A stretch of 64,000 nucleotides of DNA. Source: Paenibacillus sp. FSL K6-1330. Lineage in GTDB: Bacteria; Bacillota; Bacilli; Paenibacillales; Paenibacillaceae. Below, one piece after another: positions 50,605 to 59,956 of the stretch; position 1 is the stretch's first letter, and the number at the start of each line of letters is the position of its first letter. The position numbers and the translations under genes are program-made. The stretch covers positions 6,586,001 to 6,650,000 of the forward strand of contig NZ_CP150269.1 of NCBI RefSeq assembly GCF_037976825.1, read 5' to 3'. The notes below the pieces were generated by a model. That model did not search any database, was not told the DNA's origin, and was given only the letters and a program-made list of their open reading frames with translations.

Positions 50605-51450
50605 TTAACTGATAGAAAACCTGTTCAATTTTGCCTCAGTACCAAGCATGACAGTGTTAAGCTCATTCCCTCGGCTATCTTGTCCCCTTCTGAAATAGAG
50701 ACTGCGTAAGAAATTCTTGCTGTTCACGCGAGCAATCACCTGACTGCGACTTCTCGGCAAATTGCAGCATTGCGCTAAGCCGCTAATCCAATCACCGATT
50801 TCTTGATGTGGAAGTAACTCTTTGTCAATCATCATATCCACGATGTTGACCAACCGCTCATCATCCTCATCGCTAAAAATGTGTCTACCATTATGAAGAA
50901 TGCCAGAAATAGCAATAAGAACCTCACGCAGCCGTGCGACGTTGCTCTCCTCGCACTGCACCAGCTCGACAAAAACATCCGCACCGTGAGACGCGCCGTG
51001 AGCCCAGCCTCCTACTGAAAGGTAACCTCGCAGATCCTTCTCCTCTTTATAATAACGGAGCATGGCATGCATTAATTGCTCAATTTCCGCTTGATTGAAA
51101 AATGGATTCTGTCTGTGGCGTTGCACAATCAAAGCGATAGGCAAAGCAGAGAACGTCCTTGTAAAAACGGACTGATCATCCTCGCTGCCAATATTATAGA
51201 ACAAATGGTTCTCATCAGTCAGAACAGTTAAGAGGCTACGCAATTCCTCTCCACTGAACCTATTCTCCTCCTTAATCCACATATAAAACATCGGATAGAT
51301 CAGGTTATCCCGTAATTCTGGCTGAGGATCGCCAATATATTGAAGTAACAAAGGCAAAAAATCTTGATGCTGCTCACCTTCGCGTAACTGATACTCATCC
51401 TTCTCAATTCTTTGCAAATCCAGCATCAATTTGGCCCTTGTATCGCTCAT
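50605..51450 (-). CDS. DUF2785 domain protein
   Basis: 281 residues, all helical, resembling the DUF2785 family: MLDLQRIEKDEYQLREG near the start, the central RSLLTVLTDENHLFYNIG, SVGGWAHGASHGADVFVEL and late EDDERLVNIVDMMIDKELL. No function is established for this family. ATG 51450 follows GAGAGGGATGGGGA; the longer frame to 51498 is less likely. It lies between the cluster terminator and the glmS-proximal tnsA-like fragment, so it could be cargo of an old insertion. Confidence 0.85.
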   Translation of the reverse strand: MSDTRAKLMLDLQRIEKDEYQLREGEQHQDFLPLLLQYIGDPQPELRDNLIYPMFYMWIKEENRFSGEELRSLLTVLTDENHLFYNIGSEDDQSVFTRTFSALPIALIVQRHRQNPFFNQAEIEQLMHAMLRYYKEEKDLRGYLSVGGWAHGASHGADVFVELVQCEESNVARLREVLIAISGILHNGRHIFSDEDDERLVNIVDMMIDKELLPHQEIGDWISGLAQCCNLPRSRSQVIARVNSKNFLRSLYFRRGQDSRGNELNTVMLGTEAKLNRFSIS

Positions 51451-51581
51451 TTCCCCATCCCTCTCATCATTCGTTCTATTCGGTCGATTGTTTTTCAAAT
51501 ACTCCTAAAACTATTATATTTATAAAGTTTTTGCAATCTTATTTTTACTCCTGTTTCATGAGCTGTAATTAACCTTTGACT

Positions 51582-51731
51582 CTACTTTAAGTCATCAATA
51601 AGTATTATTTCCGATAATATCCAAAGCGAAATCATTTTATCTCTTTTCACTTCACGCCTTACTGCAATACCGGTCCCTCGACCTTGTTTAATCCACTGTT
51701 CAATCTCGGATGTTCTTTTTCTTTTCGACAT
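51582..51731 (-). pseudogene. tnsA-like fragment (Tn7-type endonuclease) directly downstream of glmS
   Basis: 49-codon frame starting MSKRKRTSEIEQWIKQGRG, which resembles the N-terminus of TnsA-type endonucleases of Tn7-like transposons as I recall them (basic start, then W-I-x-x-G-R-G-x-G). After GRGTG the sequence departs from the usual YxPWL and continues to a TAG, so the gene is truncated or decayed. It is oriented like glmS and begins at the T-run of the glmS terminator, exactly where Tn7-type elements insert (attTn7) with tnsA nearest glmS. The fragment is short, so the match could be fortuitous. Confidence 0.5.
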
Positions 51732-51766
51732 AAAAAAACCCCTTTAGATAATCAAATCTAAAGGGG
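51732..51766 (-). terminator. glmS: Terminator of glmS
   Basis: Perfect stem CCCCTTTAGA / TCTAAAGGGG (51739-51748, 51757-51766) followed on the minus strand by seven T, which run into the ATG of the tnsA-like fragment. Confidence 0.93.
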
Positions 51767-51823
51767 TAAAACGGTGCATCTTTATCTCAAATCTACATTA
51801 AGCTTATTTCCCCGCTCCCTACC

Positions 51824-53656
51824 TCACTCCACCGTAACACTCTTCGCCAGGTTACGCGGCTTATCCACATCGTTGCCACGGGCAAGCGATGCGTAGTAGG
51901 CTAGAAGTTGCAGCGGTACGACAGACAAAGCTGCCGTCAAAATTGGCAAGGTCTTCGGAATGGCGAAGGCTTGATCCACGGATTTCAGCAGGCCGGCCAC
52001 TTGCTCTTCATGCGTAATGGCCATTACTTCGGCGCCGCGGGCCTTCACTTCCTTGATGTTGCTCACCGTTTTCTCCAGAACTGCTTCCTGGGTTGCCAAG
52101 GCAATAACGGGAATTCCCTCTTCAATCAGGGCTAGCGTGCCATGCTTCAGTTCGCCGGCAGCGTAGGCCTCGGAATGAATGTAAGAGATCTCTTTGAGCT
52201 TCAGGGAGCCTTCCTGGGCTACGGCGTAGTCTTGACCACGGCCGATGAAGAACAGGTTCTCATGCTCCGCAATTTGCTCGGCATATCCCTTGATCGATTC
52301 TGCGTTGGTCAGCATGGACTCTACCTGTTCAGGCAGTGCTTCCATCGCTGCAATCACTTCAGCAACAGCGTCTTCTGTCATCGTATCGCGTACTTGAGCA
52401 AGATACAGACCAAACAGATAGAACGCAATCAACTGAGAAGTATAGGCTTTCGTGGATGCTACGGCGATCTCTGGGCCAGCCAGGGTGCCGAGCACATCGT
52501 TGGCTTCACGGGCAATCGAGCTGCCCACCACATTCGTGATGGCCAGGACATGAGCGCCATGGCTCTGTGCTTCACGAAGCGCAGCCAGGGTATCTGCTGT
52601 CTCACCGGACTGGCTTACAACGATGACAAGAGTCTCGGGTGTAACGATCGGCGAACGGTAACGGTACTCGGATGCTACGTCATTTTCAACCGGAATGCGT
52701 ACCATCTCTTCGATCACGCTGCGTCCCACAAGTCCGGCATGGTAAGCCGTACCGCAAGCCACAATCTGCACATTGCGAATGTTCCTAATCTGTTCATGTG
52801 TCAGTTTCAGCTCAGGCAGAACGACTTTGCGTCCGCTCTCATCCACACGGCCCAGCATCGTATCGCGGTATGCTTTTGGCTGCTCGTGGATCTCCTTCAG
52901 CATGAAGTGATCGAATCCGCCTTTTTCCGCTGTAACGGCATCCCAATCGACACGAATCATTTCCCGAGAAATAAAGTTCCCCTCAATGGTCATTAATTCG
53001 ACAGCATCTGCCGTCAGCAGCGCCATCTCTCCATCGTTGAGAATATAAACGTTACGCGTATATTTCAAAATAGCCGGAATATCAGAACCGATGAAGTTCT
53101 CTCCTTCGCCAAGACCGATAATAAGCGGGCTTGCTTGACGCACAGCCACCAATCGATCCGGCTCATACTCAGTCAAGACGCCAAGGGCGAATGCGCCTCT
53201 CATGTAAGAGATCGCCTTCTGCACAGCCTTAACGATATCTCCATCATATTCGCGGGCAATGAGATGGGAAATAACTTCCGTATCGGTCTCCGAAGCAAAT
53301 TGGTGTCCTTGGCTGATCAGCTCTTCCTTCAGCTCTAGATAGTTCTCAACGATCCCGTTGTGAACAACAGAGAACTTCTGGCTTTCGTCCGTATGCGGAT
53401 GCGAATTCACGTCTGACGGCCGGCCATGCGTAGCCCAGCGGGTATGACCGATGCCTGCAGTTCCCACAAGTGGGGCAGACTCCAGTCTCTCCTCCAGATT
53501 GGTCAGACGCCCTTGCGCCTTGGCCACACGCAGACCTTCATTCGTAAAGACGGCAATCCCCGCTGAATCGTATCCGCGATACTCCAGCTTTCTCAATCCC
53601 TCGATCAACACCGCTTGCGTTTTCTGATTTCCAATATATCCGACAATACCACACAT
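51824..53656 (-). CDS. glmS: Glutamine--fructose-6-phosphate aminotransferase
   Basis: 610 residues. Makes glucosamine-6-phosphate from fructose-6-phosphate and glutamine, the first step of amino-sugar and cell-wall precursor synthesis. The N-terminal glutaminase starts MCGIVGYIGNQKTQ with Cys2 as nucleophile (after Met removal), and two SIS domains follow (VSQSGETADTLAALREA; RGNDVDKPRNLAKSVTVE end). The frame opens upstream at 53752, but ATG 53656 exposes the required cysteine. It is preceded by a self-cleaving glmS ribozyme in its 5' leader. Last gene of the cdaA-cdaR-glmM-glmS block, with its own terminator. Confidence 0.97.
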   Translation of the reverse strand: MCGIVGYIGNQKTQAVLIEGLRKLEYRGYDSAGIAVFTNEGLRVAKAQGRLTNLEERLESAPLVGTAGIGHTRWATHGRPSDVNSHPHTDESQKFSVVHNGIVENYLELKEELISQGHQFASETDTEVISHLIAREYDGDIVKAVQKAISYMRGAFALGVLTEYEPDRLVAVRQASPLIIGLGEGENFIGSDIPAILKYTRNVYILNDGEMALLTADAVELMTIEGNFISREMIRVDWDAVTAEKGGFDHFMLKEIHEQPKAYRDTMLGRVDESGRKVVLPELKLTHEQIRNIRNVQIVACGTAYHAGLVGRSVIEEMVRIPVENDVASEYRYRSPIVTPETLVIVVSQSGETADTLAALREAQSHGAHVLAITNVVGSSIAREANDVLGTLAGPEIAVASTKAYTSQLIAFYLFGLYLAQVRDTMTEDAVAEVIAAMEALPEQVESMLTNAESIKGYAEQIAEHENLFFIGRGQDYAVAQEGSLKLKEISYIHSEAYAAGELKHGTLALIEEGIPVIALATQEAVLEKTVSNIKEVKARGAEVMAITHEEQVAGLLKSVDQAFAIPKTLPILTAALSVVPLQLLAYYASLARGNDVDKPRNLAKSVTVE

Positions 53657-53889
53657 AGTATGATTCCTCCGTTCGATTTCCCTATAATAGTAGGCGGAAA
53701 TAGAACACGGCAGCATCTGTGCGGTATCAGGAAAGAAGAATGATCTATTCAATTATCAACGTTCAAAAAATCCAGCATGATATAGGCTGCTCAGTTGAAC
53801 AGACATGAATGCACTCTTCTTCCACCGCGCTGTCGCATTCTAAATCGCACATTCATGTTTTGTATATTAGTGTGTTAAAAGCACCTGCG

Positions 53890-54067
53890 GATACGTTGTA
53901 AGAACGGTCGCCCATTCCTTTTCCGTGATTCGCTTACGGTTGGTGCATAACCGAGAGGTCCCCGCCGAATAATCCGAACACCTCTACCTCGTCAACTTGC
54001 GTTCTGCCGTTTGGTTATCCCTATCGTAGCAATAACCAATCCCCGCGCAGATACAAGCTCTGGCGCT
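53890..54067 (-). ncRNA. glmS: glmS ribozyme/riboswitch
   Basis: Minus-strand leader of glmS with the conserved core: cleavage 5' of GCGCCAGAG (between 54067 and 54066), the paired CTTGT element, and the signature GACGAGG at 53993-53987 followed by hairpins including a CCGTAAGCG-type loop and GGGCGACCGTTCTTACAACG. Binding of glucosamine-6-phosphate triggers self-cleavage and destabilises glmS mRNA. The 3' boundary is approximate. It fills most of the 730-base gap before glmS. Confidence 0.92.
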
Positions 54068-54389
54068 TATGAAGCTTGAAGTAACCTCACAATCCTCGCT
54101 TTCTATTCTTGAATGACATCCTTTATTATATTCATGCCTTATCACTTTGGCAACTCAGCTGCTTCTTAGGAGATCCAAGCCCTGCGTATAATTAACCCCA
54201 TGAATGACATCGAATGACCTATCTTCTCAAGCGATGCTGTAAACCACCCTCTTTGCTGGCAGGACAAGGGGTATTGCGCTTTCATTCGGCTGGCTTCATG
54301 AAAAGCAGCAGGCCAGTGAACCGCATCCGCATAGTTCACTGGCCCTGACAAAAATTAGTCTGCTTTCCTTGAAAAATACACCCTTAGTC
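54068..54389. other. Region between glmM and the glmS ribozyme
   Basis: About 320 bases with no gene. It must hold the glmS promoter but I cannot name convincing hexamers. An inverted repeat lies at 54311-54344 (see terminator entry). Confidence 0.4.
54311..54344 (-). terminator. Hairpin after glmM
   Basis: Stem GGCCAGTGAAC / GTTCACTGGCC (54311-54321, 54334-54344) with a 12-base loop. The minus-strand tail TGCTGCTTTT is only partly T-rich, so it may be a weak terminator or an mRNA-stabilising hairpin. Confidence 0.6.
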
Positions 54390-55730
54390 TTACGCCAATT
54401 CCCGTTTCACCACGTCTGCAATCTGCGTTACATAACGGTCGAGCTCTTCTTTGTCTGGGCCTTCCGCCATGACGCGAATGAGGGATTCCGTTCCCGATGG
54501 GCGAACCAGGACACGTCCGTTATCACCCAGAATGCCTTCAACTTCAGCAATCGCAGACTCAATAACGGTATTGCCTTGGTATTTGCTCTTATCGCCAACA
54601 CGAACATTAACCAGCACTTGCGGATACTTGCGCATGCTGCTCTTCAGCTCATGCAGTGCCTTGCCGGAAGCTACCAACGTATCCACCAATTGAATCCCTG
54701 TGAGAATTCCATCCCCTGTGGTGTTGTGATCCAGGAAAATCACATGTCCCGATTGCTCTCCACCCAGGTTATATCCGCCACGGCGCATTTCTTCCATGAC
54801 ATAGCGGTCGCCGACTGCGGTTTTGGCCGTTTTCAGCTTCAAGCTGTCACACGCTTTATAGAAACCGATGTTACTCATAACCGTCGAAACGATCGTACCT
54901 GCCTTCAGCTTGCCGGCACGGTTCATGGCATCACCGCAAATACACAGAATGAAATCGCCGTCCACTTCCTCGCCTTTTGCGTCAATCGCAATCAGGCGAT
55001 CCGCATCTCCGTCAAAAGCCAGACCGAGGTCAGCGCCATGCTGGAGTACAGCCTCGACGAGTTTCTCCGGATGAGTCGATCCGCAGTGATCATTGATATT
55101 CAGGCCATTCGGCTCAGCGCCGATGGTGATCACATCCGAACCCAATTCACGGAAAAGCTTCGGAGCCAGCTCATAAGCTGCGCCATTTGCGCAATCCAGT
55201 ACGATTTTCAGACCGTCAAACCGGTTATCGACCGTCGTTTTCAAATATTCCAGGTATTTATATTTAGATTCGTTATCAATCAACAATTCACCTAAATCAG
55301 CCCCGATTGGTCGCGGCAGATTATCTGTTTCCGCATCCATCAGCTCTTCAATCTTAAGCTCAGTCTCATCCGACAGCTTGAAGCCGTCTCCACCGAAGAA
55401 CTTGATACCGTTATCTTGTACCGGGTTATGTGAAGCCGAGATCATAACACCCGCATCAGCCTTCAATAGTCTTGTGATGTACGCCACCGCTGGTGTACTT
55501 ACGACACCCAGACGAATGACGTGTGCACCGATGGACAGCAGGCCTGCAACCAAAGCCGACTCCAGCATAGCCCCCGATACGCGGGTATCCATACCGATAA
55601 TGACGGTTGGCTTCTCTTTATCGCCAGTGAGCACATAGCCGCCGCAGCGGCCGATGCTATAAGCCATTTCCGCTGTCAGTTCTTGATTCGCAACTCCTCT
55701 TACTCCATCTGTACCAAAATATTTCCCCAT
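54390..55730 (-). CDS. glmM: Phosphoglucosamine mutase
   Basis: 446 residues. Isomerises glucosamine-6-phosphate to glucosamine-1-phosphate, next after GlmS. The phospho-serine is S100 in [12 protein letters not shown]; the metal loop is DGDADR; the C-terminal phosphate-binding site is [13 protein letters not shown]. Start [12 protein letters not shown] at ATG 55730, with AAAGGAG. It is the third gene of the cdaA-cdaR-glmM unit, an arrangement known in Firmicutes where GlmM and CdaR modulate CdaA. Confidence 0.97.
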   Translation of the reverse strand: MGKYFGTDGVRGVANQELTAEMAYSIGRCGGYVLTGDKEKPTVIIGMDTRVSGAMLESALVAGLLSIGAHVIRLGVVSTPAVAYITRLLKADAGVMISASHNPVQDNGIKFFGGDGFKLSDETELKIEELMDAETDNLPRPIGADLGELLIDNESKYKYLEYLKTTVDNRFDGLKIVLDCANGAAYELAPKLFRELGSDVITIGAEPNGLNINDHCGSTHPEKLVEAVLQHGADLGLAFDGDADRLIAIDAKGEEVDGDFILCICGDAMNRAGKLKAGTIVSTVMSNIGFYKACDSLKLKTAKTAVGDRYVMEEMRRGGYNLGGEQSGHVIFLDHNTTGDGILTGIQLVDTLVASGKALHELKSSMRKYPQVLVNVRVGDKSKYQGNTVIESAIAEVEGILGDNGRVLVRPSGTESLIRVMAEGPDKEELDRYVTQIADVVKRELA

Positions 55731-55762
55731 GTTTTATATACTCCTTTATCTACTCTTCGTTA

Positions 55763-57241
55763 TTATCCATCATTGGACGTTTCTGATCCCGTTGCTCCAT
55801 CATTCGATCCGTCTCCGGGCGGATGTGATGGGTTTTCTCCTGATCCGGTGTTATCCGTTTCCTCATGAGTAGGAGGCGTTTCCGGAGTCTCCCCCTGATC
55901 AGTGCCTGTTCCTGTTCCTGTTCCGGATCCCGTTCCTGGTGAAACAGGCTTGTCTGTGTCCGTTCCCTCATTCTTCGAGCTGTCCGGCTCCGTTGTCACG
56001 GGCTTGGAGTTATCCTTGAGCTCTACCTTAATAACGGGACGTTCCTGATCCGTACGGCTAATAAAATTAGGTAGTGTGATCTGCAGCGGAATTTCGTGAA
56101 CGCCAGCTTTCATACCAGTTGCATTCGCTTCGGCTCCGATATCTGTAGGTTCCAGACTATTAAGCAAGTCAGGCGCTCCGGTGAGCGTTAAAGATATTGT
56201 CTGCGTCTTTGGATCCGTAATAACAGCATCCAGGCCGGAGGCAACCCCTTTTAACGTTATCGGAATACCTGTAATCAACCGTTCACCATGCGATACAGCC
56301 GTAACATCCACCGTTACAGAGCTCGGCTCGATTTTCTCAAAACCTTCAGGCGGCGTCAAGTCGGCCGTAAGCACTGTTGTTCCCGAATTTCTAACTTCTC
56401 CCAGATTGATCGTAGCTTCGATATAGGTCTTAGCTCCTGCAAGCGCCTCTTTACTGCCAAACAGCTTCACTTCTTTTACCTTCTGCTCCACCTTGGATAG
56501 GACAAACCCTTCTGGCAGCCGTCCCGTGTATTGAAGCTCCAGCGGTAGGGTGACAAATGCAGGCTCAATCGGCACTTCAGCTGCTACTGTAGCAGGCTCA
56601 ATGACAGCGTCTTCCATGGCGTTGCCTTCTTTATCATATGCTGTAAGTTTGACTCGTTTCTCCGTAATCTTCTCTTTGGCACCATCAAGCTCCACATTAC
56701 CTTTGACCTGCCCCAGATTCGCCATTGACGATTCAGGCAGGGTAACCGTGACTTGCCTTGGGTCAATCAGCACGGGTGTTCCGGCACGGTAATCTTTAGC
56801 AGGCTCGCCTTTGGTTCCAATACTTACCGTCACGGATTTCGACACTCTCGGTTCAACCGTCACCGTAACCGCAGATGGCTCCATCGATACCATCTCCACG
56901 CCACTCGGGATGGAGTAGGTTAGCGGAAGTGTGTGTGTACCCGGTTCTCTGACTTTGCTCAAATCAAGCTTCACCTTATAGTCGTCGGTCAAAAGCGAGA
57001 TATTGGATTTCTTTCCCCGAACTTCGAGATTTACGCGGTCCTTATCAATACCCGTTAACGCATATTCGCTGTCATCAAATCCATAAGTCTGAATCTTAAC
57101 GCCTGCAATGACTTTGGTATCATAAAAAGTGGTTGGCGGGGCAGGCGCTCCGCTGTCCATATGAACCATCGCCCACAATAAAATACTGACAGCGAGTGCA
57201 ATGAGCTTGCTTGCCGTGTTGTTCTTGATCCATTTATCCAT
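55763..57241 (-). CDS. cdaR: CdaA regulator with YbbR domains
   Basis: 492 residues. One N-terminal membrane helix (about 11-30; SKLIALAVSILLWAMVHM), then about four extracytoplasmic YbbR repeats and a long low-complexity Thr/Ser/Pro/Gly/Asp tail. CdaR controls the activity of the membrane diadenylate cyclase CdaA. The frame opens at 57367, but ATG 57241 overlaps the cdaA stop by 8 nt (ATGGATAA), fitting the usual coupling. The acidic tail of about 85 residues is longer than I expect for the family. Confidence 0.95.
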   Translation of the reverse strand: MDKWIKNNTASKLIALAVSILLWAMVHMDSGAPAPPTTFYDTKVIAGVKIQTYGFDDSEYALTGIDKDRVNLEVRGKKSNISLLTDDYKVKLDLSKVREPGTHTLPLTYSIPSGVEMVSMEPSAVTVTVEPRVSKSVTVSIGTKGEPAKDYRAGTPVLIDPRQVTVTLPESSMANLGQVKGNVELDGAKEKITEKRVKLTAYDKEGNAMEDAVIEPATVAAEVPIEPAFVTLPLELQYTGRLPEGFVLSKVEQKVKEVKLFGSKEALAGAKTYIEATINLGEVRNSGTTVLTADLTPPEGFEKIEPSSVTVDVTAVSHGERLITGIPITLKGVASGLDAVITDPKTQTISLTLTGAPDLLNSLEPTDIGAEANATGMKAGVHEIPLQITLPNFISRTDQERPVIKVELKDNSKPVTTEPDSSKNEGTDTDKPVSPGTGSGTGTGTGTDQGETPETPPTHEETDNTGSGENPSHPPGDGSNDGATGSETSNDG

Positions 57242-58064
57242 TGCTGCCGTCCCCCTTCCGTTTCCAGAAGAACGTGCGTTTCTCCTTGATGGACGCGGCA
57301 GGCCTGAGCTCCTCATACAATTTGGAGATGAGAGACTCTTCCTTAATATCTCGAACCACTTGTCCATTCAGGGCCAGCGATACTTGCCCAGTCTCCTCGG
57401 ATACGACAACTGAAATCGCATCCCCCACCTCACTGATTCCGATAGCGGCACGGTGTCTTGTTCCCAGTTCCTTACTGATAAAAGGGTTCTCTGATAGCGG
57501 CAAATAACAGCCGGCAGCTGCAATTTGAGCGTTCTGAATAATGACAGCTCCGTCATGGAGCGGTGTGTTCGGTATAAAAATATTAATAAACAATTCCGAG
57601 CTGATCACTGATCTCATCGGAATTCCTGATTCTACATACTCATTCAGTCCCGTCGTCCGCTCAAAGACAATCAGAGCCCCTATTTTGCGCCGCGATAAAT
57701 AATTAACCGCCTTAATGGTTTCGCTAATTAACTTATTGGTCTCCTCGTCAATATCCGATGTCCGCCCAAACAGCTTACCTCGTCCGAGCTGCTCCAGACC
57801 ACGTCTGAGCTCCGGCTGGAAGATGATAAAGACCGCCAACACCCCGAATGTAAAAATCTGATTCATCAGCCACTTTAGCGTGTACAGATCAAACCAGGTG
57901 CTAAGCGCCCAGATGACCACCAGCACCAAAATCCCTTTGAGGAGTTGGACCGCCCGCGTACCGCGGACGAGCAGTATCATCTGGTATATTATATAAGTAA
58001 CGATAAGGATATCGATGATATCTTTAATGGTTTCACCCCAGGTCATATCTGTGAAATACTCCAT
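57234..58064 (-). CDS. cdaA: Membrane diadenylate cyclase (c-di-AMP synthase)
   Basis: 276 residues. Makes c-di-AMP from ATP. Three N-terminal helices (about 15-32, 43-60, 70-85) are followed by the DAC domain with DGA at 171-173 (PLHDGAVIIQ) and RHR at 203-205 (GTRHRAAIGISE). Both active-site motifs are intact. c-di-AMP governs K+ and osmolyte homeostasis and is the ligand of the riboswitch upstream of ehuB in this window. Start MEYFTDMTW at ATG 58064, with GGGGG-type ribosome binding site. Confidence 0.97.
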   Translation of the reverse strand: MEYFTDMTWGETIKDIIDILIVTYIIYQMILLVRGTRAVQLLKGILVLVVIWALSTWFDLYTLKWLMNQIFTFGVLAVFIIFQPELRRGLEQLGRGKLFGRTSDIDEETNKLISETIKAVNYLSRRKIGALIVFERTTGLNEYVESGIPMRSVISSELFINIFIPNTPLHDGAVIIQNAQIAAAGCYLPLSENPFISKELGTRHRAAIGISEVGDAISVVVSEETGQVSLALNGQVVRDIKEESLISKLYEELRPAASIKEKRTFFWKRKGDGSNG

Positions 58065-58320
58065 ACAGCAACCCCCGTCATTTCCTTTAAGTGCGGGCCC
58101 AAAAAATCCGGTTCCTCGAAAATGAACGCTTAACGATTCGACTACCGAACCAGCTCTTCATTTTCCTTCTGATCACACGGGAACTTTTTGAACTTCCTTT
58201 TTAATAACGCATGCGACTCATATATGTAGTATGTGCTCTACACTCTCTAGGTTATAACGTTAATCTTTCCGATGCAAGCGGACGCTCTCTGCTTTCCATG
58301 AAAAAGATCATAAATCAACA
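58065..58320. other. Region between rsiW and cdaA
   Basis: About 255 bases, presumably with the cdaA-cdaR-glmM promoter. A possible pair TTGCAT-17-TAACCT exists on the minus strand but is weak. No gene or RNA recognised. Confidence 0.35.
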
Positions 58321-58358
58321 AAAGAAGCGCCATCTTTTCACTGAAAAGAGGCGCTTTT
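58321..58358 (-). terminator. Terminator of rsiW
   Basis: Hairpin AAGCGCC (58325-58331) / GGCGCTTTT, reinforced by ATCTTTTCACTGAAAAGA pairing in the loop, with TTCTTTTGTTG following on the minus strand. Confidence 0.75.
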
Positions 58359-58380
58359 ATCAGTAGGCTTCAGGTTTCAC

Positions 58381-58995
58381 CTAGCGGTAAGCGGCATCTG
58401 TAAACAGAGTGGAGATCTTGTACCATATCCAATCCATCGCCCGATCTATGTCCTTCACTTGACCTGCTATATGTGAGGTGGAAGCCTGAAATAATTCTCC
58501 GTCAATGACGGTCACATTGCCATTCACTTGACCGTAGACCTTAGTCTTTCCATTCTCGACTGTAATATCTCCCGTGATGATTTGATCCGGAGGAATAATG
58601 ACGGTATCTCCTTCAATCACCAGCTTTTCGAATTCATCACTCTTTACAACCAGCTGAGTATCCTGACTCCAGAAACTGATTGTGCTAAAGAGCATGACAA
58701 CCAAAAACAAAGCTGCAGCCGTGAGCGCAGGATGATTCCTAACCCATTTGACCCAAGCCTTTTGTCTCTTGGGCTGCGGCAGCATACCCATTATACGTTC
58801 CGTTAAATCATCAGATGGCTTGGTCGCATGATGAGTTAAGGAATAAAGAAGCATATCGGTATGCTCCAGCTTCTCGAAGTAATTCCGACAGTCAGCACAA
58901 TCCAACAAATGCTTCTGCAATTCCAGCTGTTGTGGGTCGGACAAGTCATTATCCAGATAATCATGCATCAAAGAGACGGCTAATTTGCAATCCAT
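58381..58995 (-). CDS. rsiW: Anti-sigma-W factor
   Basis: 204 residues. Membrane anti-sigma factor holding SigW. The N-terminal zinc-binding anti-sigma domain contains HxxxCxxC (LQKHLLDCADC, about residues 30-40), one membrane helix lies near 88-108 (ALTAAALFLVVMLFSTISFW), and the extracytoplasmic tail (KTKVYGQVNGNVTVIDG repeats) would be cleaved by site-1 and site-2 proteases on stress. ATG 58995 is preceded by AAAGGA; the longer frame to 59073 is less likely. Confidence 0.9.
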   Translation of the reverse strand: MDCKLAVSLMHDYLDNDLSDPQQLELQKHLLDCADCRNYFEKLEHTDMLLYSLTHHATKPSDDLTERIMGMLPQPKRQKAWVKWVRNHPALTAAALFLVVMLFSTISFWSQDTQLVVKSDEFEKLVIEGDTVIIPPDQIITGDITVENGKTKVYGQVNGNVTVIDGELFQASTSHIAGQVKDIDRAMDWIWYKISTLFTDAAYR

Positions 58996-59156
58996 TTGTG
59001 AGCCAATCCTTTCATTCAATCTCTTTGCTGGGTCTATTCCCACGTAGGGGCATAAGACTTGCTTATTGTTCATACGTGCCGGAATCGGGGATGTTTCAAC
59101 TTTTTTTAAAGAAAATCAGAAAAAAACTGCGGATACCGACTTTTTGGCATCGCAAG

Positions 59157-59216
59157 AAAAAAGCGCCCTTAAACGCGGTCTCTCTTCCTCAAAGAACGGC
59201 GATAGGCGTTTTTTTC
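59157..59216 (-). terminator. Attenuator-like hairpin between sigW and rsiW
   Basis: Minus-strand stem AAAAAAACGCC ... GGCGCTTTTTT with an inner arm and T-rich tail. It lies immediately after the sigW stop and 160 bases before rsiW. It could reduce rsiW transcription relative to sigW. Confidence 0.6.
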
Positions 59217-59786
59217 TCACAATTTGTACTCTAATTTTTTACGCAAAAATTCGCGTCCACGATGTACTCGCGTTTTGATCGTTGTTACAGGCAAGTCCAA
59301 AATCTCGCTGATCTCCTGCAGGGATAAATCCTGGATGTACCTTAGAATCATGATTGTCTTGTACTTGGCAGGAAGTCCGTCAATCGCCGTATGAATGATG
59401 CGCTGTGTCTCGGATAGCAGCATTTCACTCTCAGGTGTACGGTTATCGCTCGGGATCAGGGAGTAGCCGTCCATGCCTTCGCTTTCATTCAGGTCGGCGT
59501 CCAGCGAGAAAGACGGCTTGCGTTTGCGCAGCCGATCAATGCTAAGATTTGTACCAATTCGGTATATCCAAGTGGAGAACTTCTGATTCTCGTCGTATCG
59601 ATCAAGGTTTTTATATACACGCAAAAAAGTCTCTTGTACGACATCCTCCGCCTCATGACGGTTACTGAGCATCCGGTAAGCCAAATGAAAAATCTTATCT
59701 TTATAAAGTTCTACGATTTCAGCAAAAGCTCTTTGGTCCCCTTTTCGGGCCAGCTTCGCCAGTCTTACATCCAAATTGTCCACCAT
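59217..59786 (-). CDS. sigW: ECF sigma factor SigW
   Basis: 189 residues, ECF family. Region 2 is FAEIVELYKDKIFHLAYRML and DVVQETFLRVYKNLDRYD; region 4 is YIQDLSLQEISEILDLPVTTIKTRVHRGREFLRKKL. It directs transcription of cell-envelope stress genes and is followed by its anti-sigma factor. I looked for an autoregulatory TGAAAC-N16-CGTA promoter upstream and found no convincing match. ATG 59786 follows GGGGGA. Confidence 0.94.
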   Translation of the reverse strand: MVDNLDVRLAKLARKGDQRAFAEIVELYKDKIFHLAYRMLSNRHEAEDVVQETFLRVYKNLDRYDENQKFSTWIYRIGTNLSIDRLRKRKPSFSLDADLNESEGMDGYSLIPSDNRTPESEMLLSETQRIIHTAIDGLPAKYKTIMILRYIQDLSLQEISEILDLPVTTIKTRVHRGREFLRKKLEYKL

Positions 59787-59956
59787 AATTCCCCCAGAAT
59801 GGTCTGATGGGTAACGTCTAAAAAAGCATCATTCAAATCGTAATTCAACTGTTTCTAAAAATCAACAATAATTCAAAAAGAATCCCTTTTCCCTATCAAA
59901 GACCATTACGTTGCAGCCGATACTCTAATCATCAGAGGTTATGCTGCTCATTGATG

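Noticed and set aside
59787..59956. SigW autoregulatory promoter (TGAAAC-N16-CGTA) upstream of sigW
   Set aside because: A GAAAC is present but no CGTA at the right distance.
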